Shown here: positions 1-10,991 of the stretch, piece after piece
Layout: each line of letters begins with the position of its first letter
How positions within the stretch are numbered: position 1 is the stretch's first letter
Assembly (NCBI GenBank): GCA_019694435.1
Contig: JAIBBZ010000001.1
Location: 186,001 to 250,000 of the forward strand
Reading direction: 5' to 3'
Origin: Pirellulales bacterium
Lineage (GTDB): Bacteria; Planctomycetota; Planctomycetia; Pirellulales; JAEUIK01
DNA length: 64,000 nt
Program-made: the position numbers and the translations under genes
Notes under the pieces: generated by a model
Database searches by the model: none
What the model saw: only the letters and a program-made list of their open reading frames with translations
Told to the model about the DNA's origin: nothing

Positions 1-16
1 CGGGCGACGGCCACGC

Positions 17-397
17 TCACCACAGCAGCGCCAGCAGCCGCGGGCCGAAGATCAGCAGGCCCACTAGCACGGCCCCGACGGCGGCCATCAGCACGCCGCC
101 GCTCCCCACGTCGAGCGCCGCCTTGACGGCCGGGTGATATTCCTCGGTCACCGCCTTGGCCAGGTGCTCCAGCGCCGTGTTGAACATCTCGGCCACCAGC
201 ACTCCCGCAATGCACAACAGCAACACGCTCGCCTCGACCAGCGAGACCTGCAGCACCACGGCCGCCGCCACGACGGCCGCGGCAAAGAAATAGTGCACGA
301 AGAAACTGCTCTGCCCACGGAACGCCGTCTTCACCCCGCGAAACGCGTGGCCGAACTTGCGCCGCCAGTGTTCGCGGTCCGGGCCCTGGTCGCACAT
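17..397 (-). CDS. dgkA: Diacylglycerol kinase (DgkA family)
   Basis: Small integral-membrane kinase that phosphorylates diacylglycerol (or undecaprenol in some relatives) at the inner membrane. The 126-residue product has the usual DgkA length and three predicted membrane helices. The family signature EMFNTALE, with its catalytic glutamate, lies in the middle, followed by a KAALDVGSGG segment matching the conserved K-x-x-x-D-x-[GA]-[SA] region. The reading frame is open further upstream, but that would run into lptD. The ATG at 397 lies 13 bases after the lptD stop, so it is preferred. Same strand as lptD and probably co-transcribed with it. Family assignment is firm; the lipid substrate is not shown by the sequence. 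Confidence 0.9.
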   Translation of the reverse strand: MCDQGPDREHWRRKFGHAFRGVKTAFRGQSSFFVHYFFAAAVVAAAVVLQVSLVEASVLLLCIAGVLVAEMFNTALEHLAKAVTEEYHPAVKAALDVGSGGVLMAAVGAVLVGLLIFGPRLLALLW

Positions 398-410
398 ACC
401 GCTTTCCCGT

Positions 411-3400
411 TTACTCGAGCCCGTACAACCCGGCCATGGGAATTGCCGCCCCACCGGCGCCCAGGGTCCGCGTCCGCGGCAAGAATCGCGGCTCGATCGA
501 GATGTTGAAGCCGACGATGTCCTTGCTCGAGTTGTTCGTCACGCCGATGGTAAACAACAGCGACTCGCCGATCCGCGTCAGCCCCAGCATCTGCCCGTAG
601 TTGTTGTTCGTGATGTCGATAAAACTGCCCATGGTGGAAATCCACTTGGGGCTCATGTGGTAGCTGTACGTCGCGATGACCGCGTTGCTCGTGAACGGCC
701 CCTCGAAGTGCCGGAACTGCAGCGACAGGCCGCCGCGGGGCGGACGAATCAAGTGCCCGCCCACGGTGATGATCTTTTGCCCGTCGTCGAAGAAGTCGAA
801 CAGACCGCTGCTCAACATCGTCAACTGATCGCCGACGTGCCAGCGGAAGTCATAATCGGTCAGGCCCACCGCCTCGCCGAAATTGTCTCGATCCGGATTG
901 GCGTAGAACGTCGTGCCGGTATCGAGCACGATCCAATCGATGATCCGCCGCCGTCCGGGATAGCCGCGCTTGGTTTGCCAGCGCTGGTTCAGCCCCAGCC
1001 GCGCCGCGGCCAGGTCGTCGGCAATTTCGGACGACGGCGACGTGACGTTGCTCGCCAGCCCACTGCGCAACGCATAGAACCGCTCGTCGAATTGAATTGG
1101 CGTCACCCCGCCGAACGTGTTGATCCCGAAGCGGCTGCGGAAATGCTCGATATTGTCGTCGTCGACGGGCTCGTAGAGCGGCAACTGGTCCAGATCGGCC
1201 GACGATTCGGCCACGAACACGTCGGCGTCGAATGTCAGCTTGTGCGCGATGCCGTGCACGTTGAACAGGCCGCTCTCGGCATTCGGATAGACCTTCCAGA
1301 ACGGGATGCTCGCCCGCAGGCCGGTCTGGCCATACAGCCGATCGAGCGGGTTGCCGTTCAAATCCTCGCCCCAGTGGTCGAACGCGCCCAAGACATAGGG
1401 CGTCAGCCTGAACGGTCCGAACGGCAGCGGTAGATCCAGCTCGTGCTTGGTCGAGAAGCGCTCGCCCTGCGAAGGCACTTCCCACGGCAGGAACTGCCAC
1501 TGCGCCGCATCGGTCGGGTCCTTCGGCGTGCTGGCGACGCCCAGCTCCTGGTAGCCGCCAAACGTGTGCTCGAACCAGGTGACCCGGTCCGAGAACAGTT
1601 CCTGGCCCAACAGGAAATGATCGGCCCGCGCCTGGGTCGTCTGCGTGAAGAAGTCGTTGACCCGCCCATCGCCCGTGATGCTCCACGAGCTGTTTTCCTG
1701 CAGCCGCTTCAGCTCGATGCCGGTCGTATAGTCTTTCGAGTTGTCCCATTCGTTCTCGAAGAACGACTCCAGGAAGTTGCGGTCGCTGATCAGTCCCAAC
1801 TCGGCCGTCACCCGGTAGTTGTCGGGCAGGAACTGGCGATGCCGGAGAAAATTGCGATAGCGCGTCCGCGACTCGGGCACGAGTGCCTGCCGCCCCAGAC
1901 CCAGATTATCCAGACCGCTGTCGTGGAGCCCCCAAACATCGAACGTGCCCGCATAACTGCTGGGCACGCCGAACAACGAGTCGGCGCGGTTGTAGCGGAA
2001 CGAAGTCCCCCCCGCCAGGCCGCGCTTGCTGAGATAGTCGACCGAGAAATCCCACTTCGTGCCCTTAGGCCGATTGCGAATTCCCAGCACCTCGTAGGCG
2101 TCCAGGTCGACCAGCACCTGCGTGCCGAAGATCTGGTCGTTCTTCACGCTGAACCCGTCGACATACAGCGTCGGATCGGTCAGATCGGTGGCAAACGTCG
2201 GCCAGTAGAAGACCGGCACCGGCCCCAGGTAGACCAGGTTGTTCCGCGCCGTCGCCAGGCGATCGTGCGTGATGACCGGCTCGTTGGTTTGCGGATCGAT
2301 CGCCGGTCCACCCGTGTAGGGATCAATCACCGGCCGTTGATGATCTTCGAAGAACACCTGGCCCGACTGCAGTCGATAGCCTGGTTGCCCGATGCGGCTC
2401 GAGGTGATGAAGCCGTCCTGCGCGTAGAACTGGTCGCGGTTGACCTGTTGCAGCACGTTGGCCTTCAGCCGCAACAGCCCCAGATACTCCGGCACCGGCG
2501 TCAAGACTTCGGCCCCCAGCACCGTCCCGCGTTGGTTCGTGGCGTCGTAGTACATGCGCTCGGCATAGACGACCCGTTCCCCTTGCCGGAAGACGATGTT
2601 GCCTTCCATGTAGATCTCGAGCGGAGTGTTGCCCGATTGCGCCACTTGTCCCTGCAGGTCGGGCTGATCGAGACCGCGCGTCCAGATCACAATCCGGTCG
2701 GTCGTGATATCGACCGAGCCGAGTTCGTCGATTCCATCGATGATCAGGTTGATGCCCGAGTCGACCGTCACGATCCACTCGCTGCCATCGGCACTCGGGA
2801 AATAGCGCGCGTTGACCGGCACACTGCTGCTGCGCGGATAGGCCCGCAACCGGCGCGTGCCGGGCGGCAGCGGGTCGTTTTGCACAGCGCCGCCATCGAA
2901 CTGCGCGAATTGCGCCTGTTGCAGCGCGTCGCGCGCGTACGGATCGCGCTTGGCCATCGCGGCGTGCCACACCGCCGGCTTGGTTTTCGGCTCGGGCCCG
3001 GGGTTCGCGACGCGCACCTCGATCGGCGACACCGACGAAAAGCGCCCGAACCAGCTCCGCTCGACGATGCGCGTCGCCTGGCCGTCGACGTTCTGCTCGA
3101 TCTGCACGTCGCCTTCCAGGTAGACGATCGCCCGGCTCAGCTCGGGCGAATCGGGCGCTGCCTGTTCGACCCAGATCACCGCTTCTTGGCTGCGCGCGTA
3201 GGTTAGATCCTGCTGCACCAGGCAGTGCCCGCGCAGCAGCCACACGTCGTAGGCGCCTTGGCGCCAATGATTGGCCGTGTCGGCGCTCACCACGATCGGA
3301 CCGTCCAGACCTTCGGTCGTCAGCTCGATCTGAGCGCACGCGCGCGGCACGTGCGCGACCGACGACGTCAGCCACAGCATGGCGACGATCCACGCGCGCG

Positions 3401-3419
3401 CAGGCACGCGCCGACGCAC
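411..3419 (-). CDS. lptD: LPS-assembly protein LptD/OstA-like outer-membrane protein
   Basis: A 1002-residue protein with an N-terminal export signal (basic start, hydrophobic stretch, Ala-Gln cleavage-like site near residue 29). Next comes an OstA/LptA-like beta-jellyroll region with phrases such as YLEGDVQIEQN, then a long C-terminal part rich in alternating aromatic and polar residues typical of a beta barrel. LptD inserts lipopolysaccharide into the outer leaflet of the outer membrane. It is longer than proteobacterial LptD (about 780 residues), as is common in planctomycetes. The start is a GTG; a downstream ATG at 3380 would give a signal without the basic region, so the GTG is favoured, though no clear Shine-Dalgarno precedes it. 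Confidence 0.85.
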   Translation of the reverse strand: MRRRVPARAWIVAMLWLTSSVAHVPRACAQIELTTEGLDGPIVVSADTANHWRQGAYDVWLLRGHCLVQQDLTYARSQEAVIWVEQAAPDSPELSRAIVYLEGDVQIEQNVDGQATRIVERSWFGRFSSVSPIEVRVANPGPEPKTKPAVWHAAMAKRDPYARDALQQAQFAQFDGGAVQNDPLPPGTRRLRAYPRSSSVPVNARYFPSADGSEWIVTVDSGINLIIDGIDELGSVDITTDRIVIWTRGLDQPDLQGQVAQSGNTPLEIYMEGNIVFRQGERVVYAERMYYDATNQRGTVLGAEVLTPVPEYLGLLRLKANVLQQVNRDQFYAQDGFITSSRIGQPGYRLQSGQVFFEDHQRPVIDPYTGGPAIDPQTNEPVITHDRLATARNNLVYLGPVPVFYWPTFATDLTDPTLYVDGFSVKNDQIFGTQVLVDLDAYEVLGIRNRPKGTKWDFSVDYLSKRGLAGGTSFRYNRADSLFGVPSSYAGTFDVWGLHDSGLDNLGLGRQALVPESRTRYRNFLRHRQFLPDNYRVTAELGLISDRNFLESFFENEWDNSKDYTTGIELKRLQENSSWSITGDGRVNDFFTQTTQARADHFLLGQELFSDRVTWFEHTFGGYQELGVASTPKDPTDAAQWQFLPWEVPSQGERFSTKHELDLPLPFGPFRLTPYVLGAFDHWGEDLNGNPLDRLYGQTGLRASIPFWKVYPNAESGLFNVHGIAHKLTFDADVFVAESSADLDQLPLYEPVDDDNIEHFRSRFGINTFGGVTPIQFDERFYALRSGLASNVTSPSSEIADDLAAARLGLNQRWQTKRGYPGRRRIIDWIVLDTGTTFYANPDRDNFGEAVGLTDYDFRWHVGDQLTMLSSGLFDFFDDGQKIITVGGHLIRPPRGGLSLQFRHFEGPFTSNAVIATYSYHMSPKWISTMGSFIDITNNNYGQMLGLTRIGESLLFTIGVTNNSSKDIVGFNISIEPRFLPRTRTLGAGGAAIPMAGLYGLE

Positions 3420-3605
3420 TGAGCGTGTTGGATAAACGGTGAGCAGGACGGGCTTCCTTGCCCGCTCGCACGCGTTGAGGGAACCCTCGGCGAGCGGTCA
3501 CAACCTGAAATGCGCCAAATCGTTGGGACGTGGGATTTGGACGCGCGGATTCTAGTCACGCTCGATTCGGCCGGTCAAGGCGGCTTGAGCGCCGACCGGG
3601 TGTCG

Positions 3606-4862
3606 CTAAATGCTTGCGCCATCGCTCGTTGCGCGGGCCGTTTCGCCTGGGCGACTGCCCCGCCAGCCAACGCTCGCCAACAGGGCGATGCCGACCGTTA
3701 ACGGAGCCCGCATCCGCAGATCGCTCCAATAAACCGCATGCGTTGCCGCCAGTGCCAGCGCCAGGAGCAGCGTGCTGCGCCAGGGTTCGCTTGCCCATGC
3801 GCCGCGCAATAGCCAAAGCCCGTACAGCGCCGCAGCAAACTCGAACGCGTAGAACACGGCGATTGCCCAGCGCAACGCCCTGCGTGATAGCGACTCTGTG
3901 CTGCCGACACGATGCGGCAACGGGCTCCAGAACCGACCTAACCGGACCAGGCACGACCAGGCGAACATCGCCGGCTCGCGCTCGATGTGCTCGCGCGCCA
4001 TGCGATAGGCCCGTTCGTCGCTCGCCAGCTCTGCTTGCGTGGTCGCGCGGCGCAAGCGCGGAGTGACCTCGGCATTGAATCGGGCCGAATCCCAGACCTC
4101 GCCCCAGGGTGCCGTCCGCAGATGCGCATAGAACTCCGGGTTGTTCGCCAACAGCAGCGTAAAACCGCCGTGCGTTGTCCCCACGATAGGCCTACCCAGC
4201 GCTGCCCGATTGCGCGCGACCCAGGGACCGAGCACGATCGCCAGTCCCACGACACACGCGCCGGCGCGGACCCAAGCTGCGGGCGGCCTCACTGCAGCCG
4301 GCCTCAAGACGGCCGCCGCTCCCAGCGCCAAGATCTCCAACCCCGTCCAAGCCAGGAACGTCGGCCGCGCGAGCACGGCCAACCCCAGCGCTGCGCCCAG
4401 CGCGAGCGCGCCGATCGTCCCGCGGCGCTGTGCAAACGTGGCCACGACCAACACTAGCGCCGCGCAGAACGCCGCCAGCGTCTCGGTCATCACGACCGTC
4501 GATTGCCGCAACAAGATCGGATCGACCGCCACGAGCAGCATGGCCGCCGGCGCGAGCTCGCCGCGCCCCGCCGCCCGCGCGAGCAGCCCCGCCAAAATCA
4601 CTGTGCCTGCGCCCAGCACGAAGTGCAGGCCGGCGATGCCCCGATCGCCTGCGCCCAACACCGGCGCCAGCAGCAGCGGATACAGCGGCGGCCGGAACGC
4701 GGTCGGCCGCTCGCCGTTGCCCAGCACACCATGCTGACGCAGGTTCGCCGCCAAGGCGCGATACGCGTCGGGATCGGCCGCCAGTGTGCCAAATTCGACG
4801 ACCAGCACGCCCGCGCGCAGCACCAAGGCCAGGCACAGAATTCCCAGACACTTTCGAAGCAC
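3606..4862 (-). CDS. GT39/ArnT-type polytopic membrane glycosyltransferase
   Basis: About 418 residues with many hydrophobic helices. The first loop carries DPDAYRALAANLRQHG and then FRPPLYPLLL, the acidic motif and P-L-Y-P signature of the dolichyl-phosphate-mannose transferase (GT-C, PMT/ArnT-like) superfamily. Such enzymes move a sugar from a polyprenyl-phosphate donor to a protein or lipid on the outer face of the membrane; the acceptor here is unknown. The frame stays open to 5063, but that overlaps the divergent RND gene and the extra residues look non-coding. A GTG at 4862, with AGGA upstream and the first membrane helix immediately after it, is the more credible start. Confidence 0.75.
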   Translation of the reverse strand: MLRKCLGILCLALVLRAGVLVVEFGTLAADPDAYRALAANLRQHGVLGNGERPTAFRPPLYPLLLAPVLGAGDRGIAGLHFVLGAGTVILAGLLARAAGRGELAPAAMLLVAVDPILLRQSTVVMTETLAAFCAALVLVVATFAQRRGTIGALALGAALGLAVLARPTFLAWTGLEILALGAAAVLRPAAVRPPAAWVRAGACVVGLAIVLGPWVARNRAALGRPIVGTTHGGFTLLLANNPEFYAHLRTAPWGEVWDSARFNAEVTPRLRRATTQAELASDERAYRMAREHIEREPAMFAWSCLVRLGRFWSPLPHRVGSTESLSRRALRWAIAVFYAFEFAAALYGLWLLRGAWASEPWRSTLLLALALAATHAVYWSDLRMRAPLTVGIALLASVGWRGSRPGETARATSDGASI

Positions 4863-5042
4863 GTGCGCGGTGGTCCTGGCGGCTGAACGAGGCGGTCCGC
4901 CGCCTTCTGCGTCGTCGCTGTCGCAATTTCGGCGGACGCTAGGCGGTCTGCGGCTCGATTGTACAATGCCGACGAGCCGCGGCCGGCGTCGGGCTCCTTC
5001 TGCCGCGCCGGCAGCGGTTTCTCGGCGTAGAGGCGGTGTCTC

Positions 5043-7313
5043 TTGCAGCAACGTTCGGACCACTCGGACCTTTCACCGGCGGTGAAAGGTTTTGCCGCCC
5101 ACCTCGTCGCTTGGCGCAATGTCCTGCTCGGCATCGGCGTGATCATCGCCGTCCTGTCCGTCGAACCGGCCAGCCGCCTGCGCTTCGACCGCAGCATGGA
5201 GAACATGTTCGCCGAAGACGACCCGGTCCTGATTCCCTACCGTCGGGCCAAGGAGATCTTCTCCGACGACGAGATCGCGCTGGCCGCCTATCGCGATCCC
5301 GAGTTGATGACACCCGCCGGCATTACCCGCGTCGCCGAAGCTACCGAGCGGCTCAGCGCCGTTCCCGGCGTCGGTTCCGTGCTCAGCCTGAGCAACAGTC
5401 CCTTCGGCACCGACATCATCGATCAGTCGCAACCCCTGCACCAGTCGTTCGTCGAGCTGTTCGAGAACTACACCGTCAGCACCGACCGCCAGACGACAGC
5501 GCTGGTCTGCCTACTCAAACCCGAAGCCGACAGCAAGGTCTCGCGCGAAGAAACCGTCGACCAGCTCCGCGCCGTGATCGACGACTATCCCGGCGGCGTC
5601 GTGACCGGCGAGCCGGCGATGATCGTCGACGGGTTCCGTTATCTCGAAACCGACAGCGTCGTGCTCGGCAACACGGCGACCGTGCTGTTGGTGATCACGA
5701 TTCTGGTCAGCTTTCGCAGCTTCCGCTGGGTGATCGTGCCGCTGGCCACGGTTGTCTTCACGCTGCTGGCGACCAAGGCCCTGCTGGTCCTCGGCAATTT
5801 CCGCCTCACGATGGTCAGTTCCATGCTCTGGGCCATCATCTTCGTGATCGGCATCAGCGCCACGGTGCACGTCATCATCCGCTTTCGCGAAGAGCGCCAT
5901 GCCGGCCGCAGCCCGCGCGATTCGCTCTACTTCTGCGCGGCCACGTTGGCCTTGCCCATTCTCTGGACCTGCTTGACCGACGCGGCCGGCTTCGGTTCGC
6001 TGCTCTGGGCCAAGGTCGGACCGATCCGCGATTTCGGAGTGATGATGCTCTGCGGCTCGCTGATCGCCATCGTCAGCATGTGCATCATGATTCCGGGCCT
6101 GTCGATTCTCGGTTCGATCGACGCCGATCCGCGCCGCGCCTGGGGCGAGCGCGGGCTCGACTTTGGCCTCGGTACGATCATCCATTTCATTAACCGCTGG
6201 CCCAAGACGATCGGCGTTTTCGCGGCCCTGGTCGCCGGTACCGCCATCTACGGCTCGCGCTGGGTGCAGGTCGAAACGGATTTCACCAAGAATTTTCGCG
6301 CCAGCAGTCCGTTGGTGCGTTCCTACCAGTTCGTCGAACGCGAACTCGGCGGCGCCGGCGTTTGGGACATCTTCTTGCCGGCACCTGCCGAGCCCGACTG
6401 GAACTTCGTCGCCAAGGTCCGCCGCCTCGAAGAGCGGTTACGCACCGAGACGCAGGTGCCCGACGAGCAGGGTCTCGCCCAAGAAGGCCTGACCAAGGTG
6501 TTCAGCGTGGTCGATGCCATCGACGCTTTGAACCTGGGTTCCCTGGCCGACAACTTCTCGGTGCCCATGCTCATGGACCAGATGCGCGGCCAAATGCCGG
6601 CCATCATGAACGTGCTCTGGGGACAAGACCCCGGCCCCGGCGCCCAGCATTACCTGCGGATCATGCTCCGCGCCAAAGAGCGCCAGCCTTCGGCCCAGAA
6701 ACAACAGCTCATCGATGAGGTGCTGCGGATCAGCCGCGAGGAGTTCGGTTCCGAGGCACAGGTCACCGGGTTCTTCGTGCTGCTGACCCAACTGATCAAC
6801 AGCATTCTCCGCGACCAGTGGGTCACCTTTCTGATCGCCAGCTCGATGATCGGTGCGATGATGCTGTTCGCCTTCCGCAGCCTGCCCGTGGCGATGGTCG
6901 CCATGATTCCCAACAGCCTGCCGATCATGATCGTCAACGGGCTGATGGGCTGGCTGGGCGTCGACGTCAACATGGGCGCCGCGATGATCGCCGCCGTATC
7001 GATGGGCCTCTCGGTCGACTCCTCGGTGCACTACATCACCGAGTATCTCGATGCCCGCCGCTCAGGCTACGGCGTCAACGAAGCGCTCGCCATGGTCCAC
7101 CAGCGCGTCGGCCGTGCGGTCATTTTTTCGACCGTGGCCCTCGTCTCCGGCTTTAGCGCCCTGATGCTCAGCCAGTTTATCCCGTTGGTCTATTTCGGCG
7201 CCTTGATGGGACTGACCATGGTCGGCGGCTCCATCGGCAACCTCGTCGTCCTGCCCCTGTTGCTGAAACTCGTCGAACGCCTGTTCGGCATTCGCGGCGC
7301 GGCACCAGGGTGA
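5043..7313 (+). CDS. RND/MMPL-family membrane exporter
   Basis: A 756-residue protein built as two similar halves. Each half has one N-terminal helix (near residues 25-42 and 390-405), a large periplasmic domain, and a block of about five helices. This is the architecture of the MMPL/Patched/HpnN branch of the RND superfamily, which exports lipids or hydrophobic molecules using the proton gradient. HpnN relatives move hopanoids, but nothing here proves that substrate. The start is TTG at 5043 with GAGG upstream; the first recognisable helix follows after 24 residues. It is divergent from the GT39-type gene and converges on the DUF4159 gene. Confidence 0.82.
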   Translation: MQQRSDHSDLSPAVKGFAAHLVAWRNVLLGIGVIIAVLSVEPASRLRFDRSMENMFAEDDPVLIPYRRAKEIFSDDEIALAAYRDPELMTPAGITRVAEATERLSAVPGVGSVLSLSNSPFGTDIIDQSQPLHQSFVELFENYTVSTDRQTTALVCLLKPEADSKVSREETVDQLRAVIDDYPGGVVTGEPAMIVDGFRYLETDSVVLGNTATVLLVITILVSFRSFRWVIVPLATVVFTLLATKALLVLGNFRLTMVSSMLWAIIFVIGISATVHVIIRFREERHAGRSPRDSLYFCAATLALPILWTCLTDAAGFGSLLWAKVGPIRDFGVMMLCGSLIAIVSMCIMIPGLSILGSIDADPRRAWGERGLDFGLGTIIHFINRWPKTIGVFAALVAGTAIYGSRWVQVETDFTKNFRASSPLVRSYQFVERELGGAGVWDIFLPAPAEPDWNFVAKVRRLEERLRTETQVPDEQGLAQEGLTKVFSVVDAIDALNLGSLADNFSVPMLMDQMRGQMPAIMNVLWGQDPGPGAQHYLRIMLRAKERQPSAQKQQLIDEVLRISREEFGSEAQVTGFFVLLTQLINSILRDQWVTFLIASSMIGAMMLFAFRSLPVAMVAMIPNSLPIMIVNGLMGWLGVDVNMGAAMIAAVSMGLSVDSSVHYITEYLDARRSGYGVNEALAMVHQRVGRAVIFSTVALVSGFSALMLSQFIPLVYFGALMGLTMVGGSIGNLVVLPLLLKLVERLFGIRGAAPG

Positions 7314-7338
7314 ATGCACCCCTTCAAGGGCGCCCAGA

Positions 7339-7359
7339 ACGGTTGCCCAGAGCAACCGT
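7339..7359. terminator. Hairpin between convergent genes
   Basis: ACGGTTGC, a five-base loop, and GCAACCGT form a perfect 8-bp stem in the 63-base gap between the converging RND and DUF4159 genes. There is almost no T-tract, so it is a possible bidirectional end signal rather than a classical intrinsic terminator. Confidence 0.4.
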
Positions 7360-7376
7360 CTTGGCGCCGCCCGTGC

Positions 7377-9725
7377 TCACTGCTGCAGCGAGTACAGCAC
7401 CACGTTGATCCCGATCCGGGCAGCGTCTTCCGGCGTGTAACCGGCACATTCCACCGAGTTGTGCTTCTCCAGCGCGCAGCTCAGGTCGAACCGCGAAAAG
7501 ATCACCGCGTATCGTTCGCCCTGCCGTATGCCCTCCAAGTCGGGCTCGACGCTACGGGTCACTCCGCGCAGAGCGCCGTCGCCCGCCTGTGGCTCGCGCC
7601 GTTGTACCTGCTTCAGGTCGAAGCCGCCCAGTTCGTTCGTCAGCAACGGATTGCCGGCGGGTACCCGCTCCAGCGGCGTTTCTGGAAACGTGGCCTCCAT
7701 CTCGCGGCGAAACGCTCGGGTGAACTCTTCGCTGCCGCACACGCTGTCCGCCAACAGCGTTCCCCCACGCTCGACAAAGGCCCGTAGCTGCTGGCGCTCG
7801 GCCTCGCTGAATCGGAAGCTGTTCCGGCCATGCATGAACAACAGGTGAAAGTCGTAAATCCGCGGATCGGTCAAGGGAAACTCGTGCGGCGCCGAATCGA
7901 TGCGGATCTTCAGCTCCCGCGCCAGGGCCCGCCCCAGGTTCGACAGCGCCGTCGGGGCCACGTTCCAGCCGCCAGTGTGTTTCAACTTGCCGATGGCCAA
8001 CTTGCCGCGGGCCACGCGATCGTCGGCGCCCGGTTCGCGCACCGCGGCCAGCAACTCATCTTTCGATTTCAGTTCCCGGTTCGTCGCATAAGCGAGCACG
8101 TTGATGCCCAGCGCGTTGGCCGCCGCAACCTCGACGCGCACCGCCGGCGGCAGCTTCGTATCGCGCCCCGGCCGACTCAGTTCCCAGTAGCACGACAAAT
8201 CGGCCGGACAATAAATCACGCTCGTCCGGCAACCCACGTCGATGCCCCACAGGGGCCGCACGTATTTCGGATCGACCGGCTCCTCGGCCCGCCACACCGG
8301 GTGCTCCGGCGGCAACAGGTGCAATTGATGCTCCGGCTCCGGAAACAGGCGCTGCACCAGCGCGCGAAATCCCTGGTCGAACGCATCCCCCTCACAGCAG
8401 GCTTCGGCAAAAATGAACCCACCTTGGTTCACGTACTCGCGCAGCCGCGCGACCTCTTCGTCGCTAATGACCGGCGCTTCGCGGCCGTTGAAAAACAAGA
8501 CGGGCGCTTGCAGCAGGTCGACCGTCTTGGCCGTTCGCGCTTGGACCACCTGCCAGGTCATCTTTTGCCGCCATTTTTGTCCCGCGTAGTGCGTCAGGTT
8601 GGCGATGTCGTTGCGATGCCGGTTCCAGTCTCCCTCGGGCCCATGGGTCAACTTGCCCACGAGCACCGGCCAGCGCCCCTTCGACAGGAACAACAGCACG
8701 AACGACGTCGCGACGACCTCCGGCCCGTCCTGGTCGCCGCGCCAAAAGCCCGAAAGCTGGTCCTGCTCTTTGAGCATCTCGGCCACGCCTTCCCGGTACC
8801 AATCGTGATCGCCGATGAACCGTTGCGCGGTCAGCCGTCCGACGCGTTCGAGCGCGTACAGGTAATACAGCCTCCGGCCCCCGGCGCCGGGATTGATCTC
8901 GACCGAAAAGTTTCGTGCCAGCCAGCTCAGCCCCCGCTCGATCGAGTCGTTCACCTCCTGCTGCTGGCAACACAGGGCCCTCCCCCCCTCGACCCGCGCG
9001 TCGCCCTGTGCCAGGCGTCCGGTGCAGATGACCATCGAAGTGATTCCAGCACAGGTCATGCTGCCGGTTCCCGCCCCCCCGGCGATCGTATAGGCCCACG
9101 ACCCATCCCCGTTCTGACATTTGGACCAGTACTGTTGGGCCAGCCGCCAGGTCGTGTCGTTCGCAGCGACCCCCACTTCTTCCGCGGCATGGAGCGCCAA
9201 GAGGGCGAACTGTGAGTTGGAATTGTCACCCGGCCCTTGCGGATACGACCACGACCCGGCCGTGGGCCCGTTGCGAAACTGGTTCGACTCGAGCCATTGC
9301 ACGTTCCGCCGGATCAGCAGCAGATCCTTCTCCGGCTCCGCCTCGCAAAACGCCATGGTTTGCAGCGCCACGGCATAGGTGCCGTCGGTTTCGATCTTGC
9401 GCAACACCGACAGCGCCCGCTGCACGCGCGGATCGCTCGGCGGTAGTCCGCCGTTGAGCAGCGCCAACGTGCACAGCGCGGTGACCCCGCCCTCCTGCGA
9501 GGGCCAGTCTTTCCACGATCCGTCGCGCAGTTGTTCGCGCAATAAGTATTCCATGCCCCGGGCAATGGCCGCGCGTACCCGTTGCGGGTCGATGTCGGCC
9601 TGCGCCTGGGCCGTACGTACGGCCGAAACCGCCAGGGCCAACGCAATCGCTACAACTTGACAGCCCCTGCGGAACGTGTCCCGTCCGCGCGCGCACCGGC
9701 GGACGTCGCCCGCGGTCCTGCGCAT
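7377..9725 (-). CDS. Secreted prenyltransferase/squalene-oxidase-repeat protein with two DUF4159-like domains
   Basis: 782 residues from the ATG at 9725, which gives a signal peptide ending near AQA. The N-terminal half holds alpha/alpha-toroid repeats of the prenyltransferase/squalene-hopene cyclase kind (phrases such as GMEYLLREQLRDGSW and NGDGSWAYTIAGG). No DxDD cyclase motif is seen, so enzymatic cyclisation is unlikely. The C-terminal half carries two successive DUF4159-like, glutamine-amidotransferase-like modules: one around LREYVNQGGFIFAEACC, the second around LRAFVERGGTLLADSVCG. The gene is divergent from moxR across a 180-base gap. In planctomycetes such proteins accompany MoxR/DUF58/BatA genes, and a role with that complex in the periplasm is inferred from context. 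Confidence 0.8.
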   Translation of the reverse strand: MRRTAGDVRRCARGRDTFRRGCQVVAIALALAVSAVRTAQAQADIDPQRVRAAIARGMEYLLREQLRDGSWKDWPSQEGGVTALCTLALLNGGLPPSDPRVQRALSVLRKIETDGTYAVALQTMAFCEAEPEKDLLLIRRNVQWLESNQFRNGPTAGSWSYPQGPGDNSNSQFALLALHAAEEVGVAANDTTWRLAQQYWSKCQNGDGSWAYTIAGGAGTGSMTCAGITSMVICTGRLAQGDARVEGGRALCCQQQEVNDSIERGLSWLARNFSVEINPGAGGRRLYYLYALERVGRLTAQRFIGDHDWYREGVAEMLKEQDQLSGFWRGDQDGPEVVATSFVLLFLSKGRWPVLVGKLTHGPEGDWNRHRNDIANLTHYAGQKWRQKMTWQVVQARTAKTVDLLQAPVLFFNGREAPVISDEEVARLREYVNQGGFIFAEACCEGDAFDQGFRALVQRLFPEPEHQLHLLPPEHPVWRAEEPVDPKYVRPLWGIDVGCRTSVIYCPADLSCYWELSRPGRDTKLPPAVRVEVAAANALGINVLAYATNRELKSKDELLAAVREPGADDRVARGKLAIGKLKHTGGWNVAPTALSNLGRALARELKIRIDSAPHEFPLTDPRIYDFHLLFMHGRNSFRFSEAERQQLRAFVERGGTLLADSVCGSEEFTRAFRREMEATFPETPLERVPAGNPLLTNELGGFDLKQVQRREPQAGDGALRGVTRSVEPDLEGIRQGERYAVIFSRFDLSCALEKHNSVECAGYTPEDAARIGINVVLYSLQQ

Positions 9726-9904
9726 AAACACCCCATTCGCCTGCCGGTCCGCGAAGATTCGCTGTAACGCCGGCGGTGTGCGAATTGCTGGCACTTTCCT
9801 CGACCGATAGAATTTTGAGCGTGGCCCCGGGTCGAACGACCCTGCTGCACGCAACTCTTGTCATCCTATCGCTTTTCGCGTTGCCCGAGCAAGCAAGGAC
9901 CAGC

Positions 9905-10924
<1,020 letters not shown>

Positions 10925-10991
10925 AGCCGCTTCCGCCCGCGACCGACGCGCGGCCTCCGCGCGCTCGCGCCGCTCTGCGAGGCTCGCCGCT

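Noticed and set aside
1443-3206. Long plus-strand open frame of 587 codons opposite lptD
   Set aside because: Arg/Gln/Val-rich shadow of a GC-rich gene with no signal peptide or domain; lptD on the other strand is clear.
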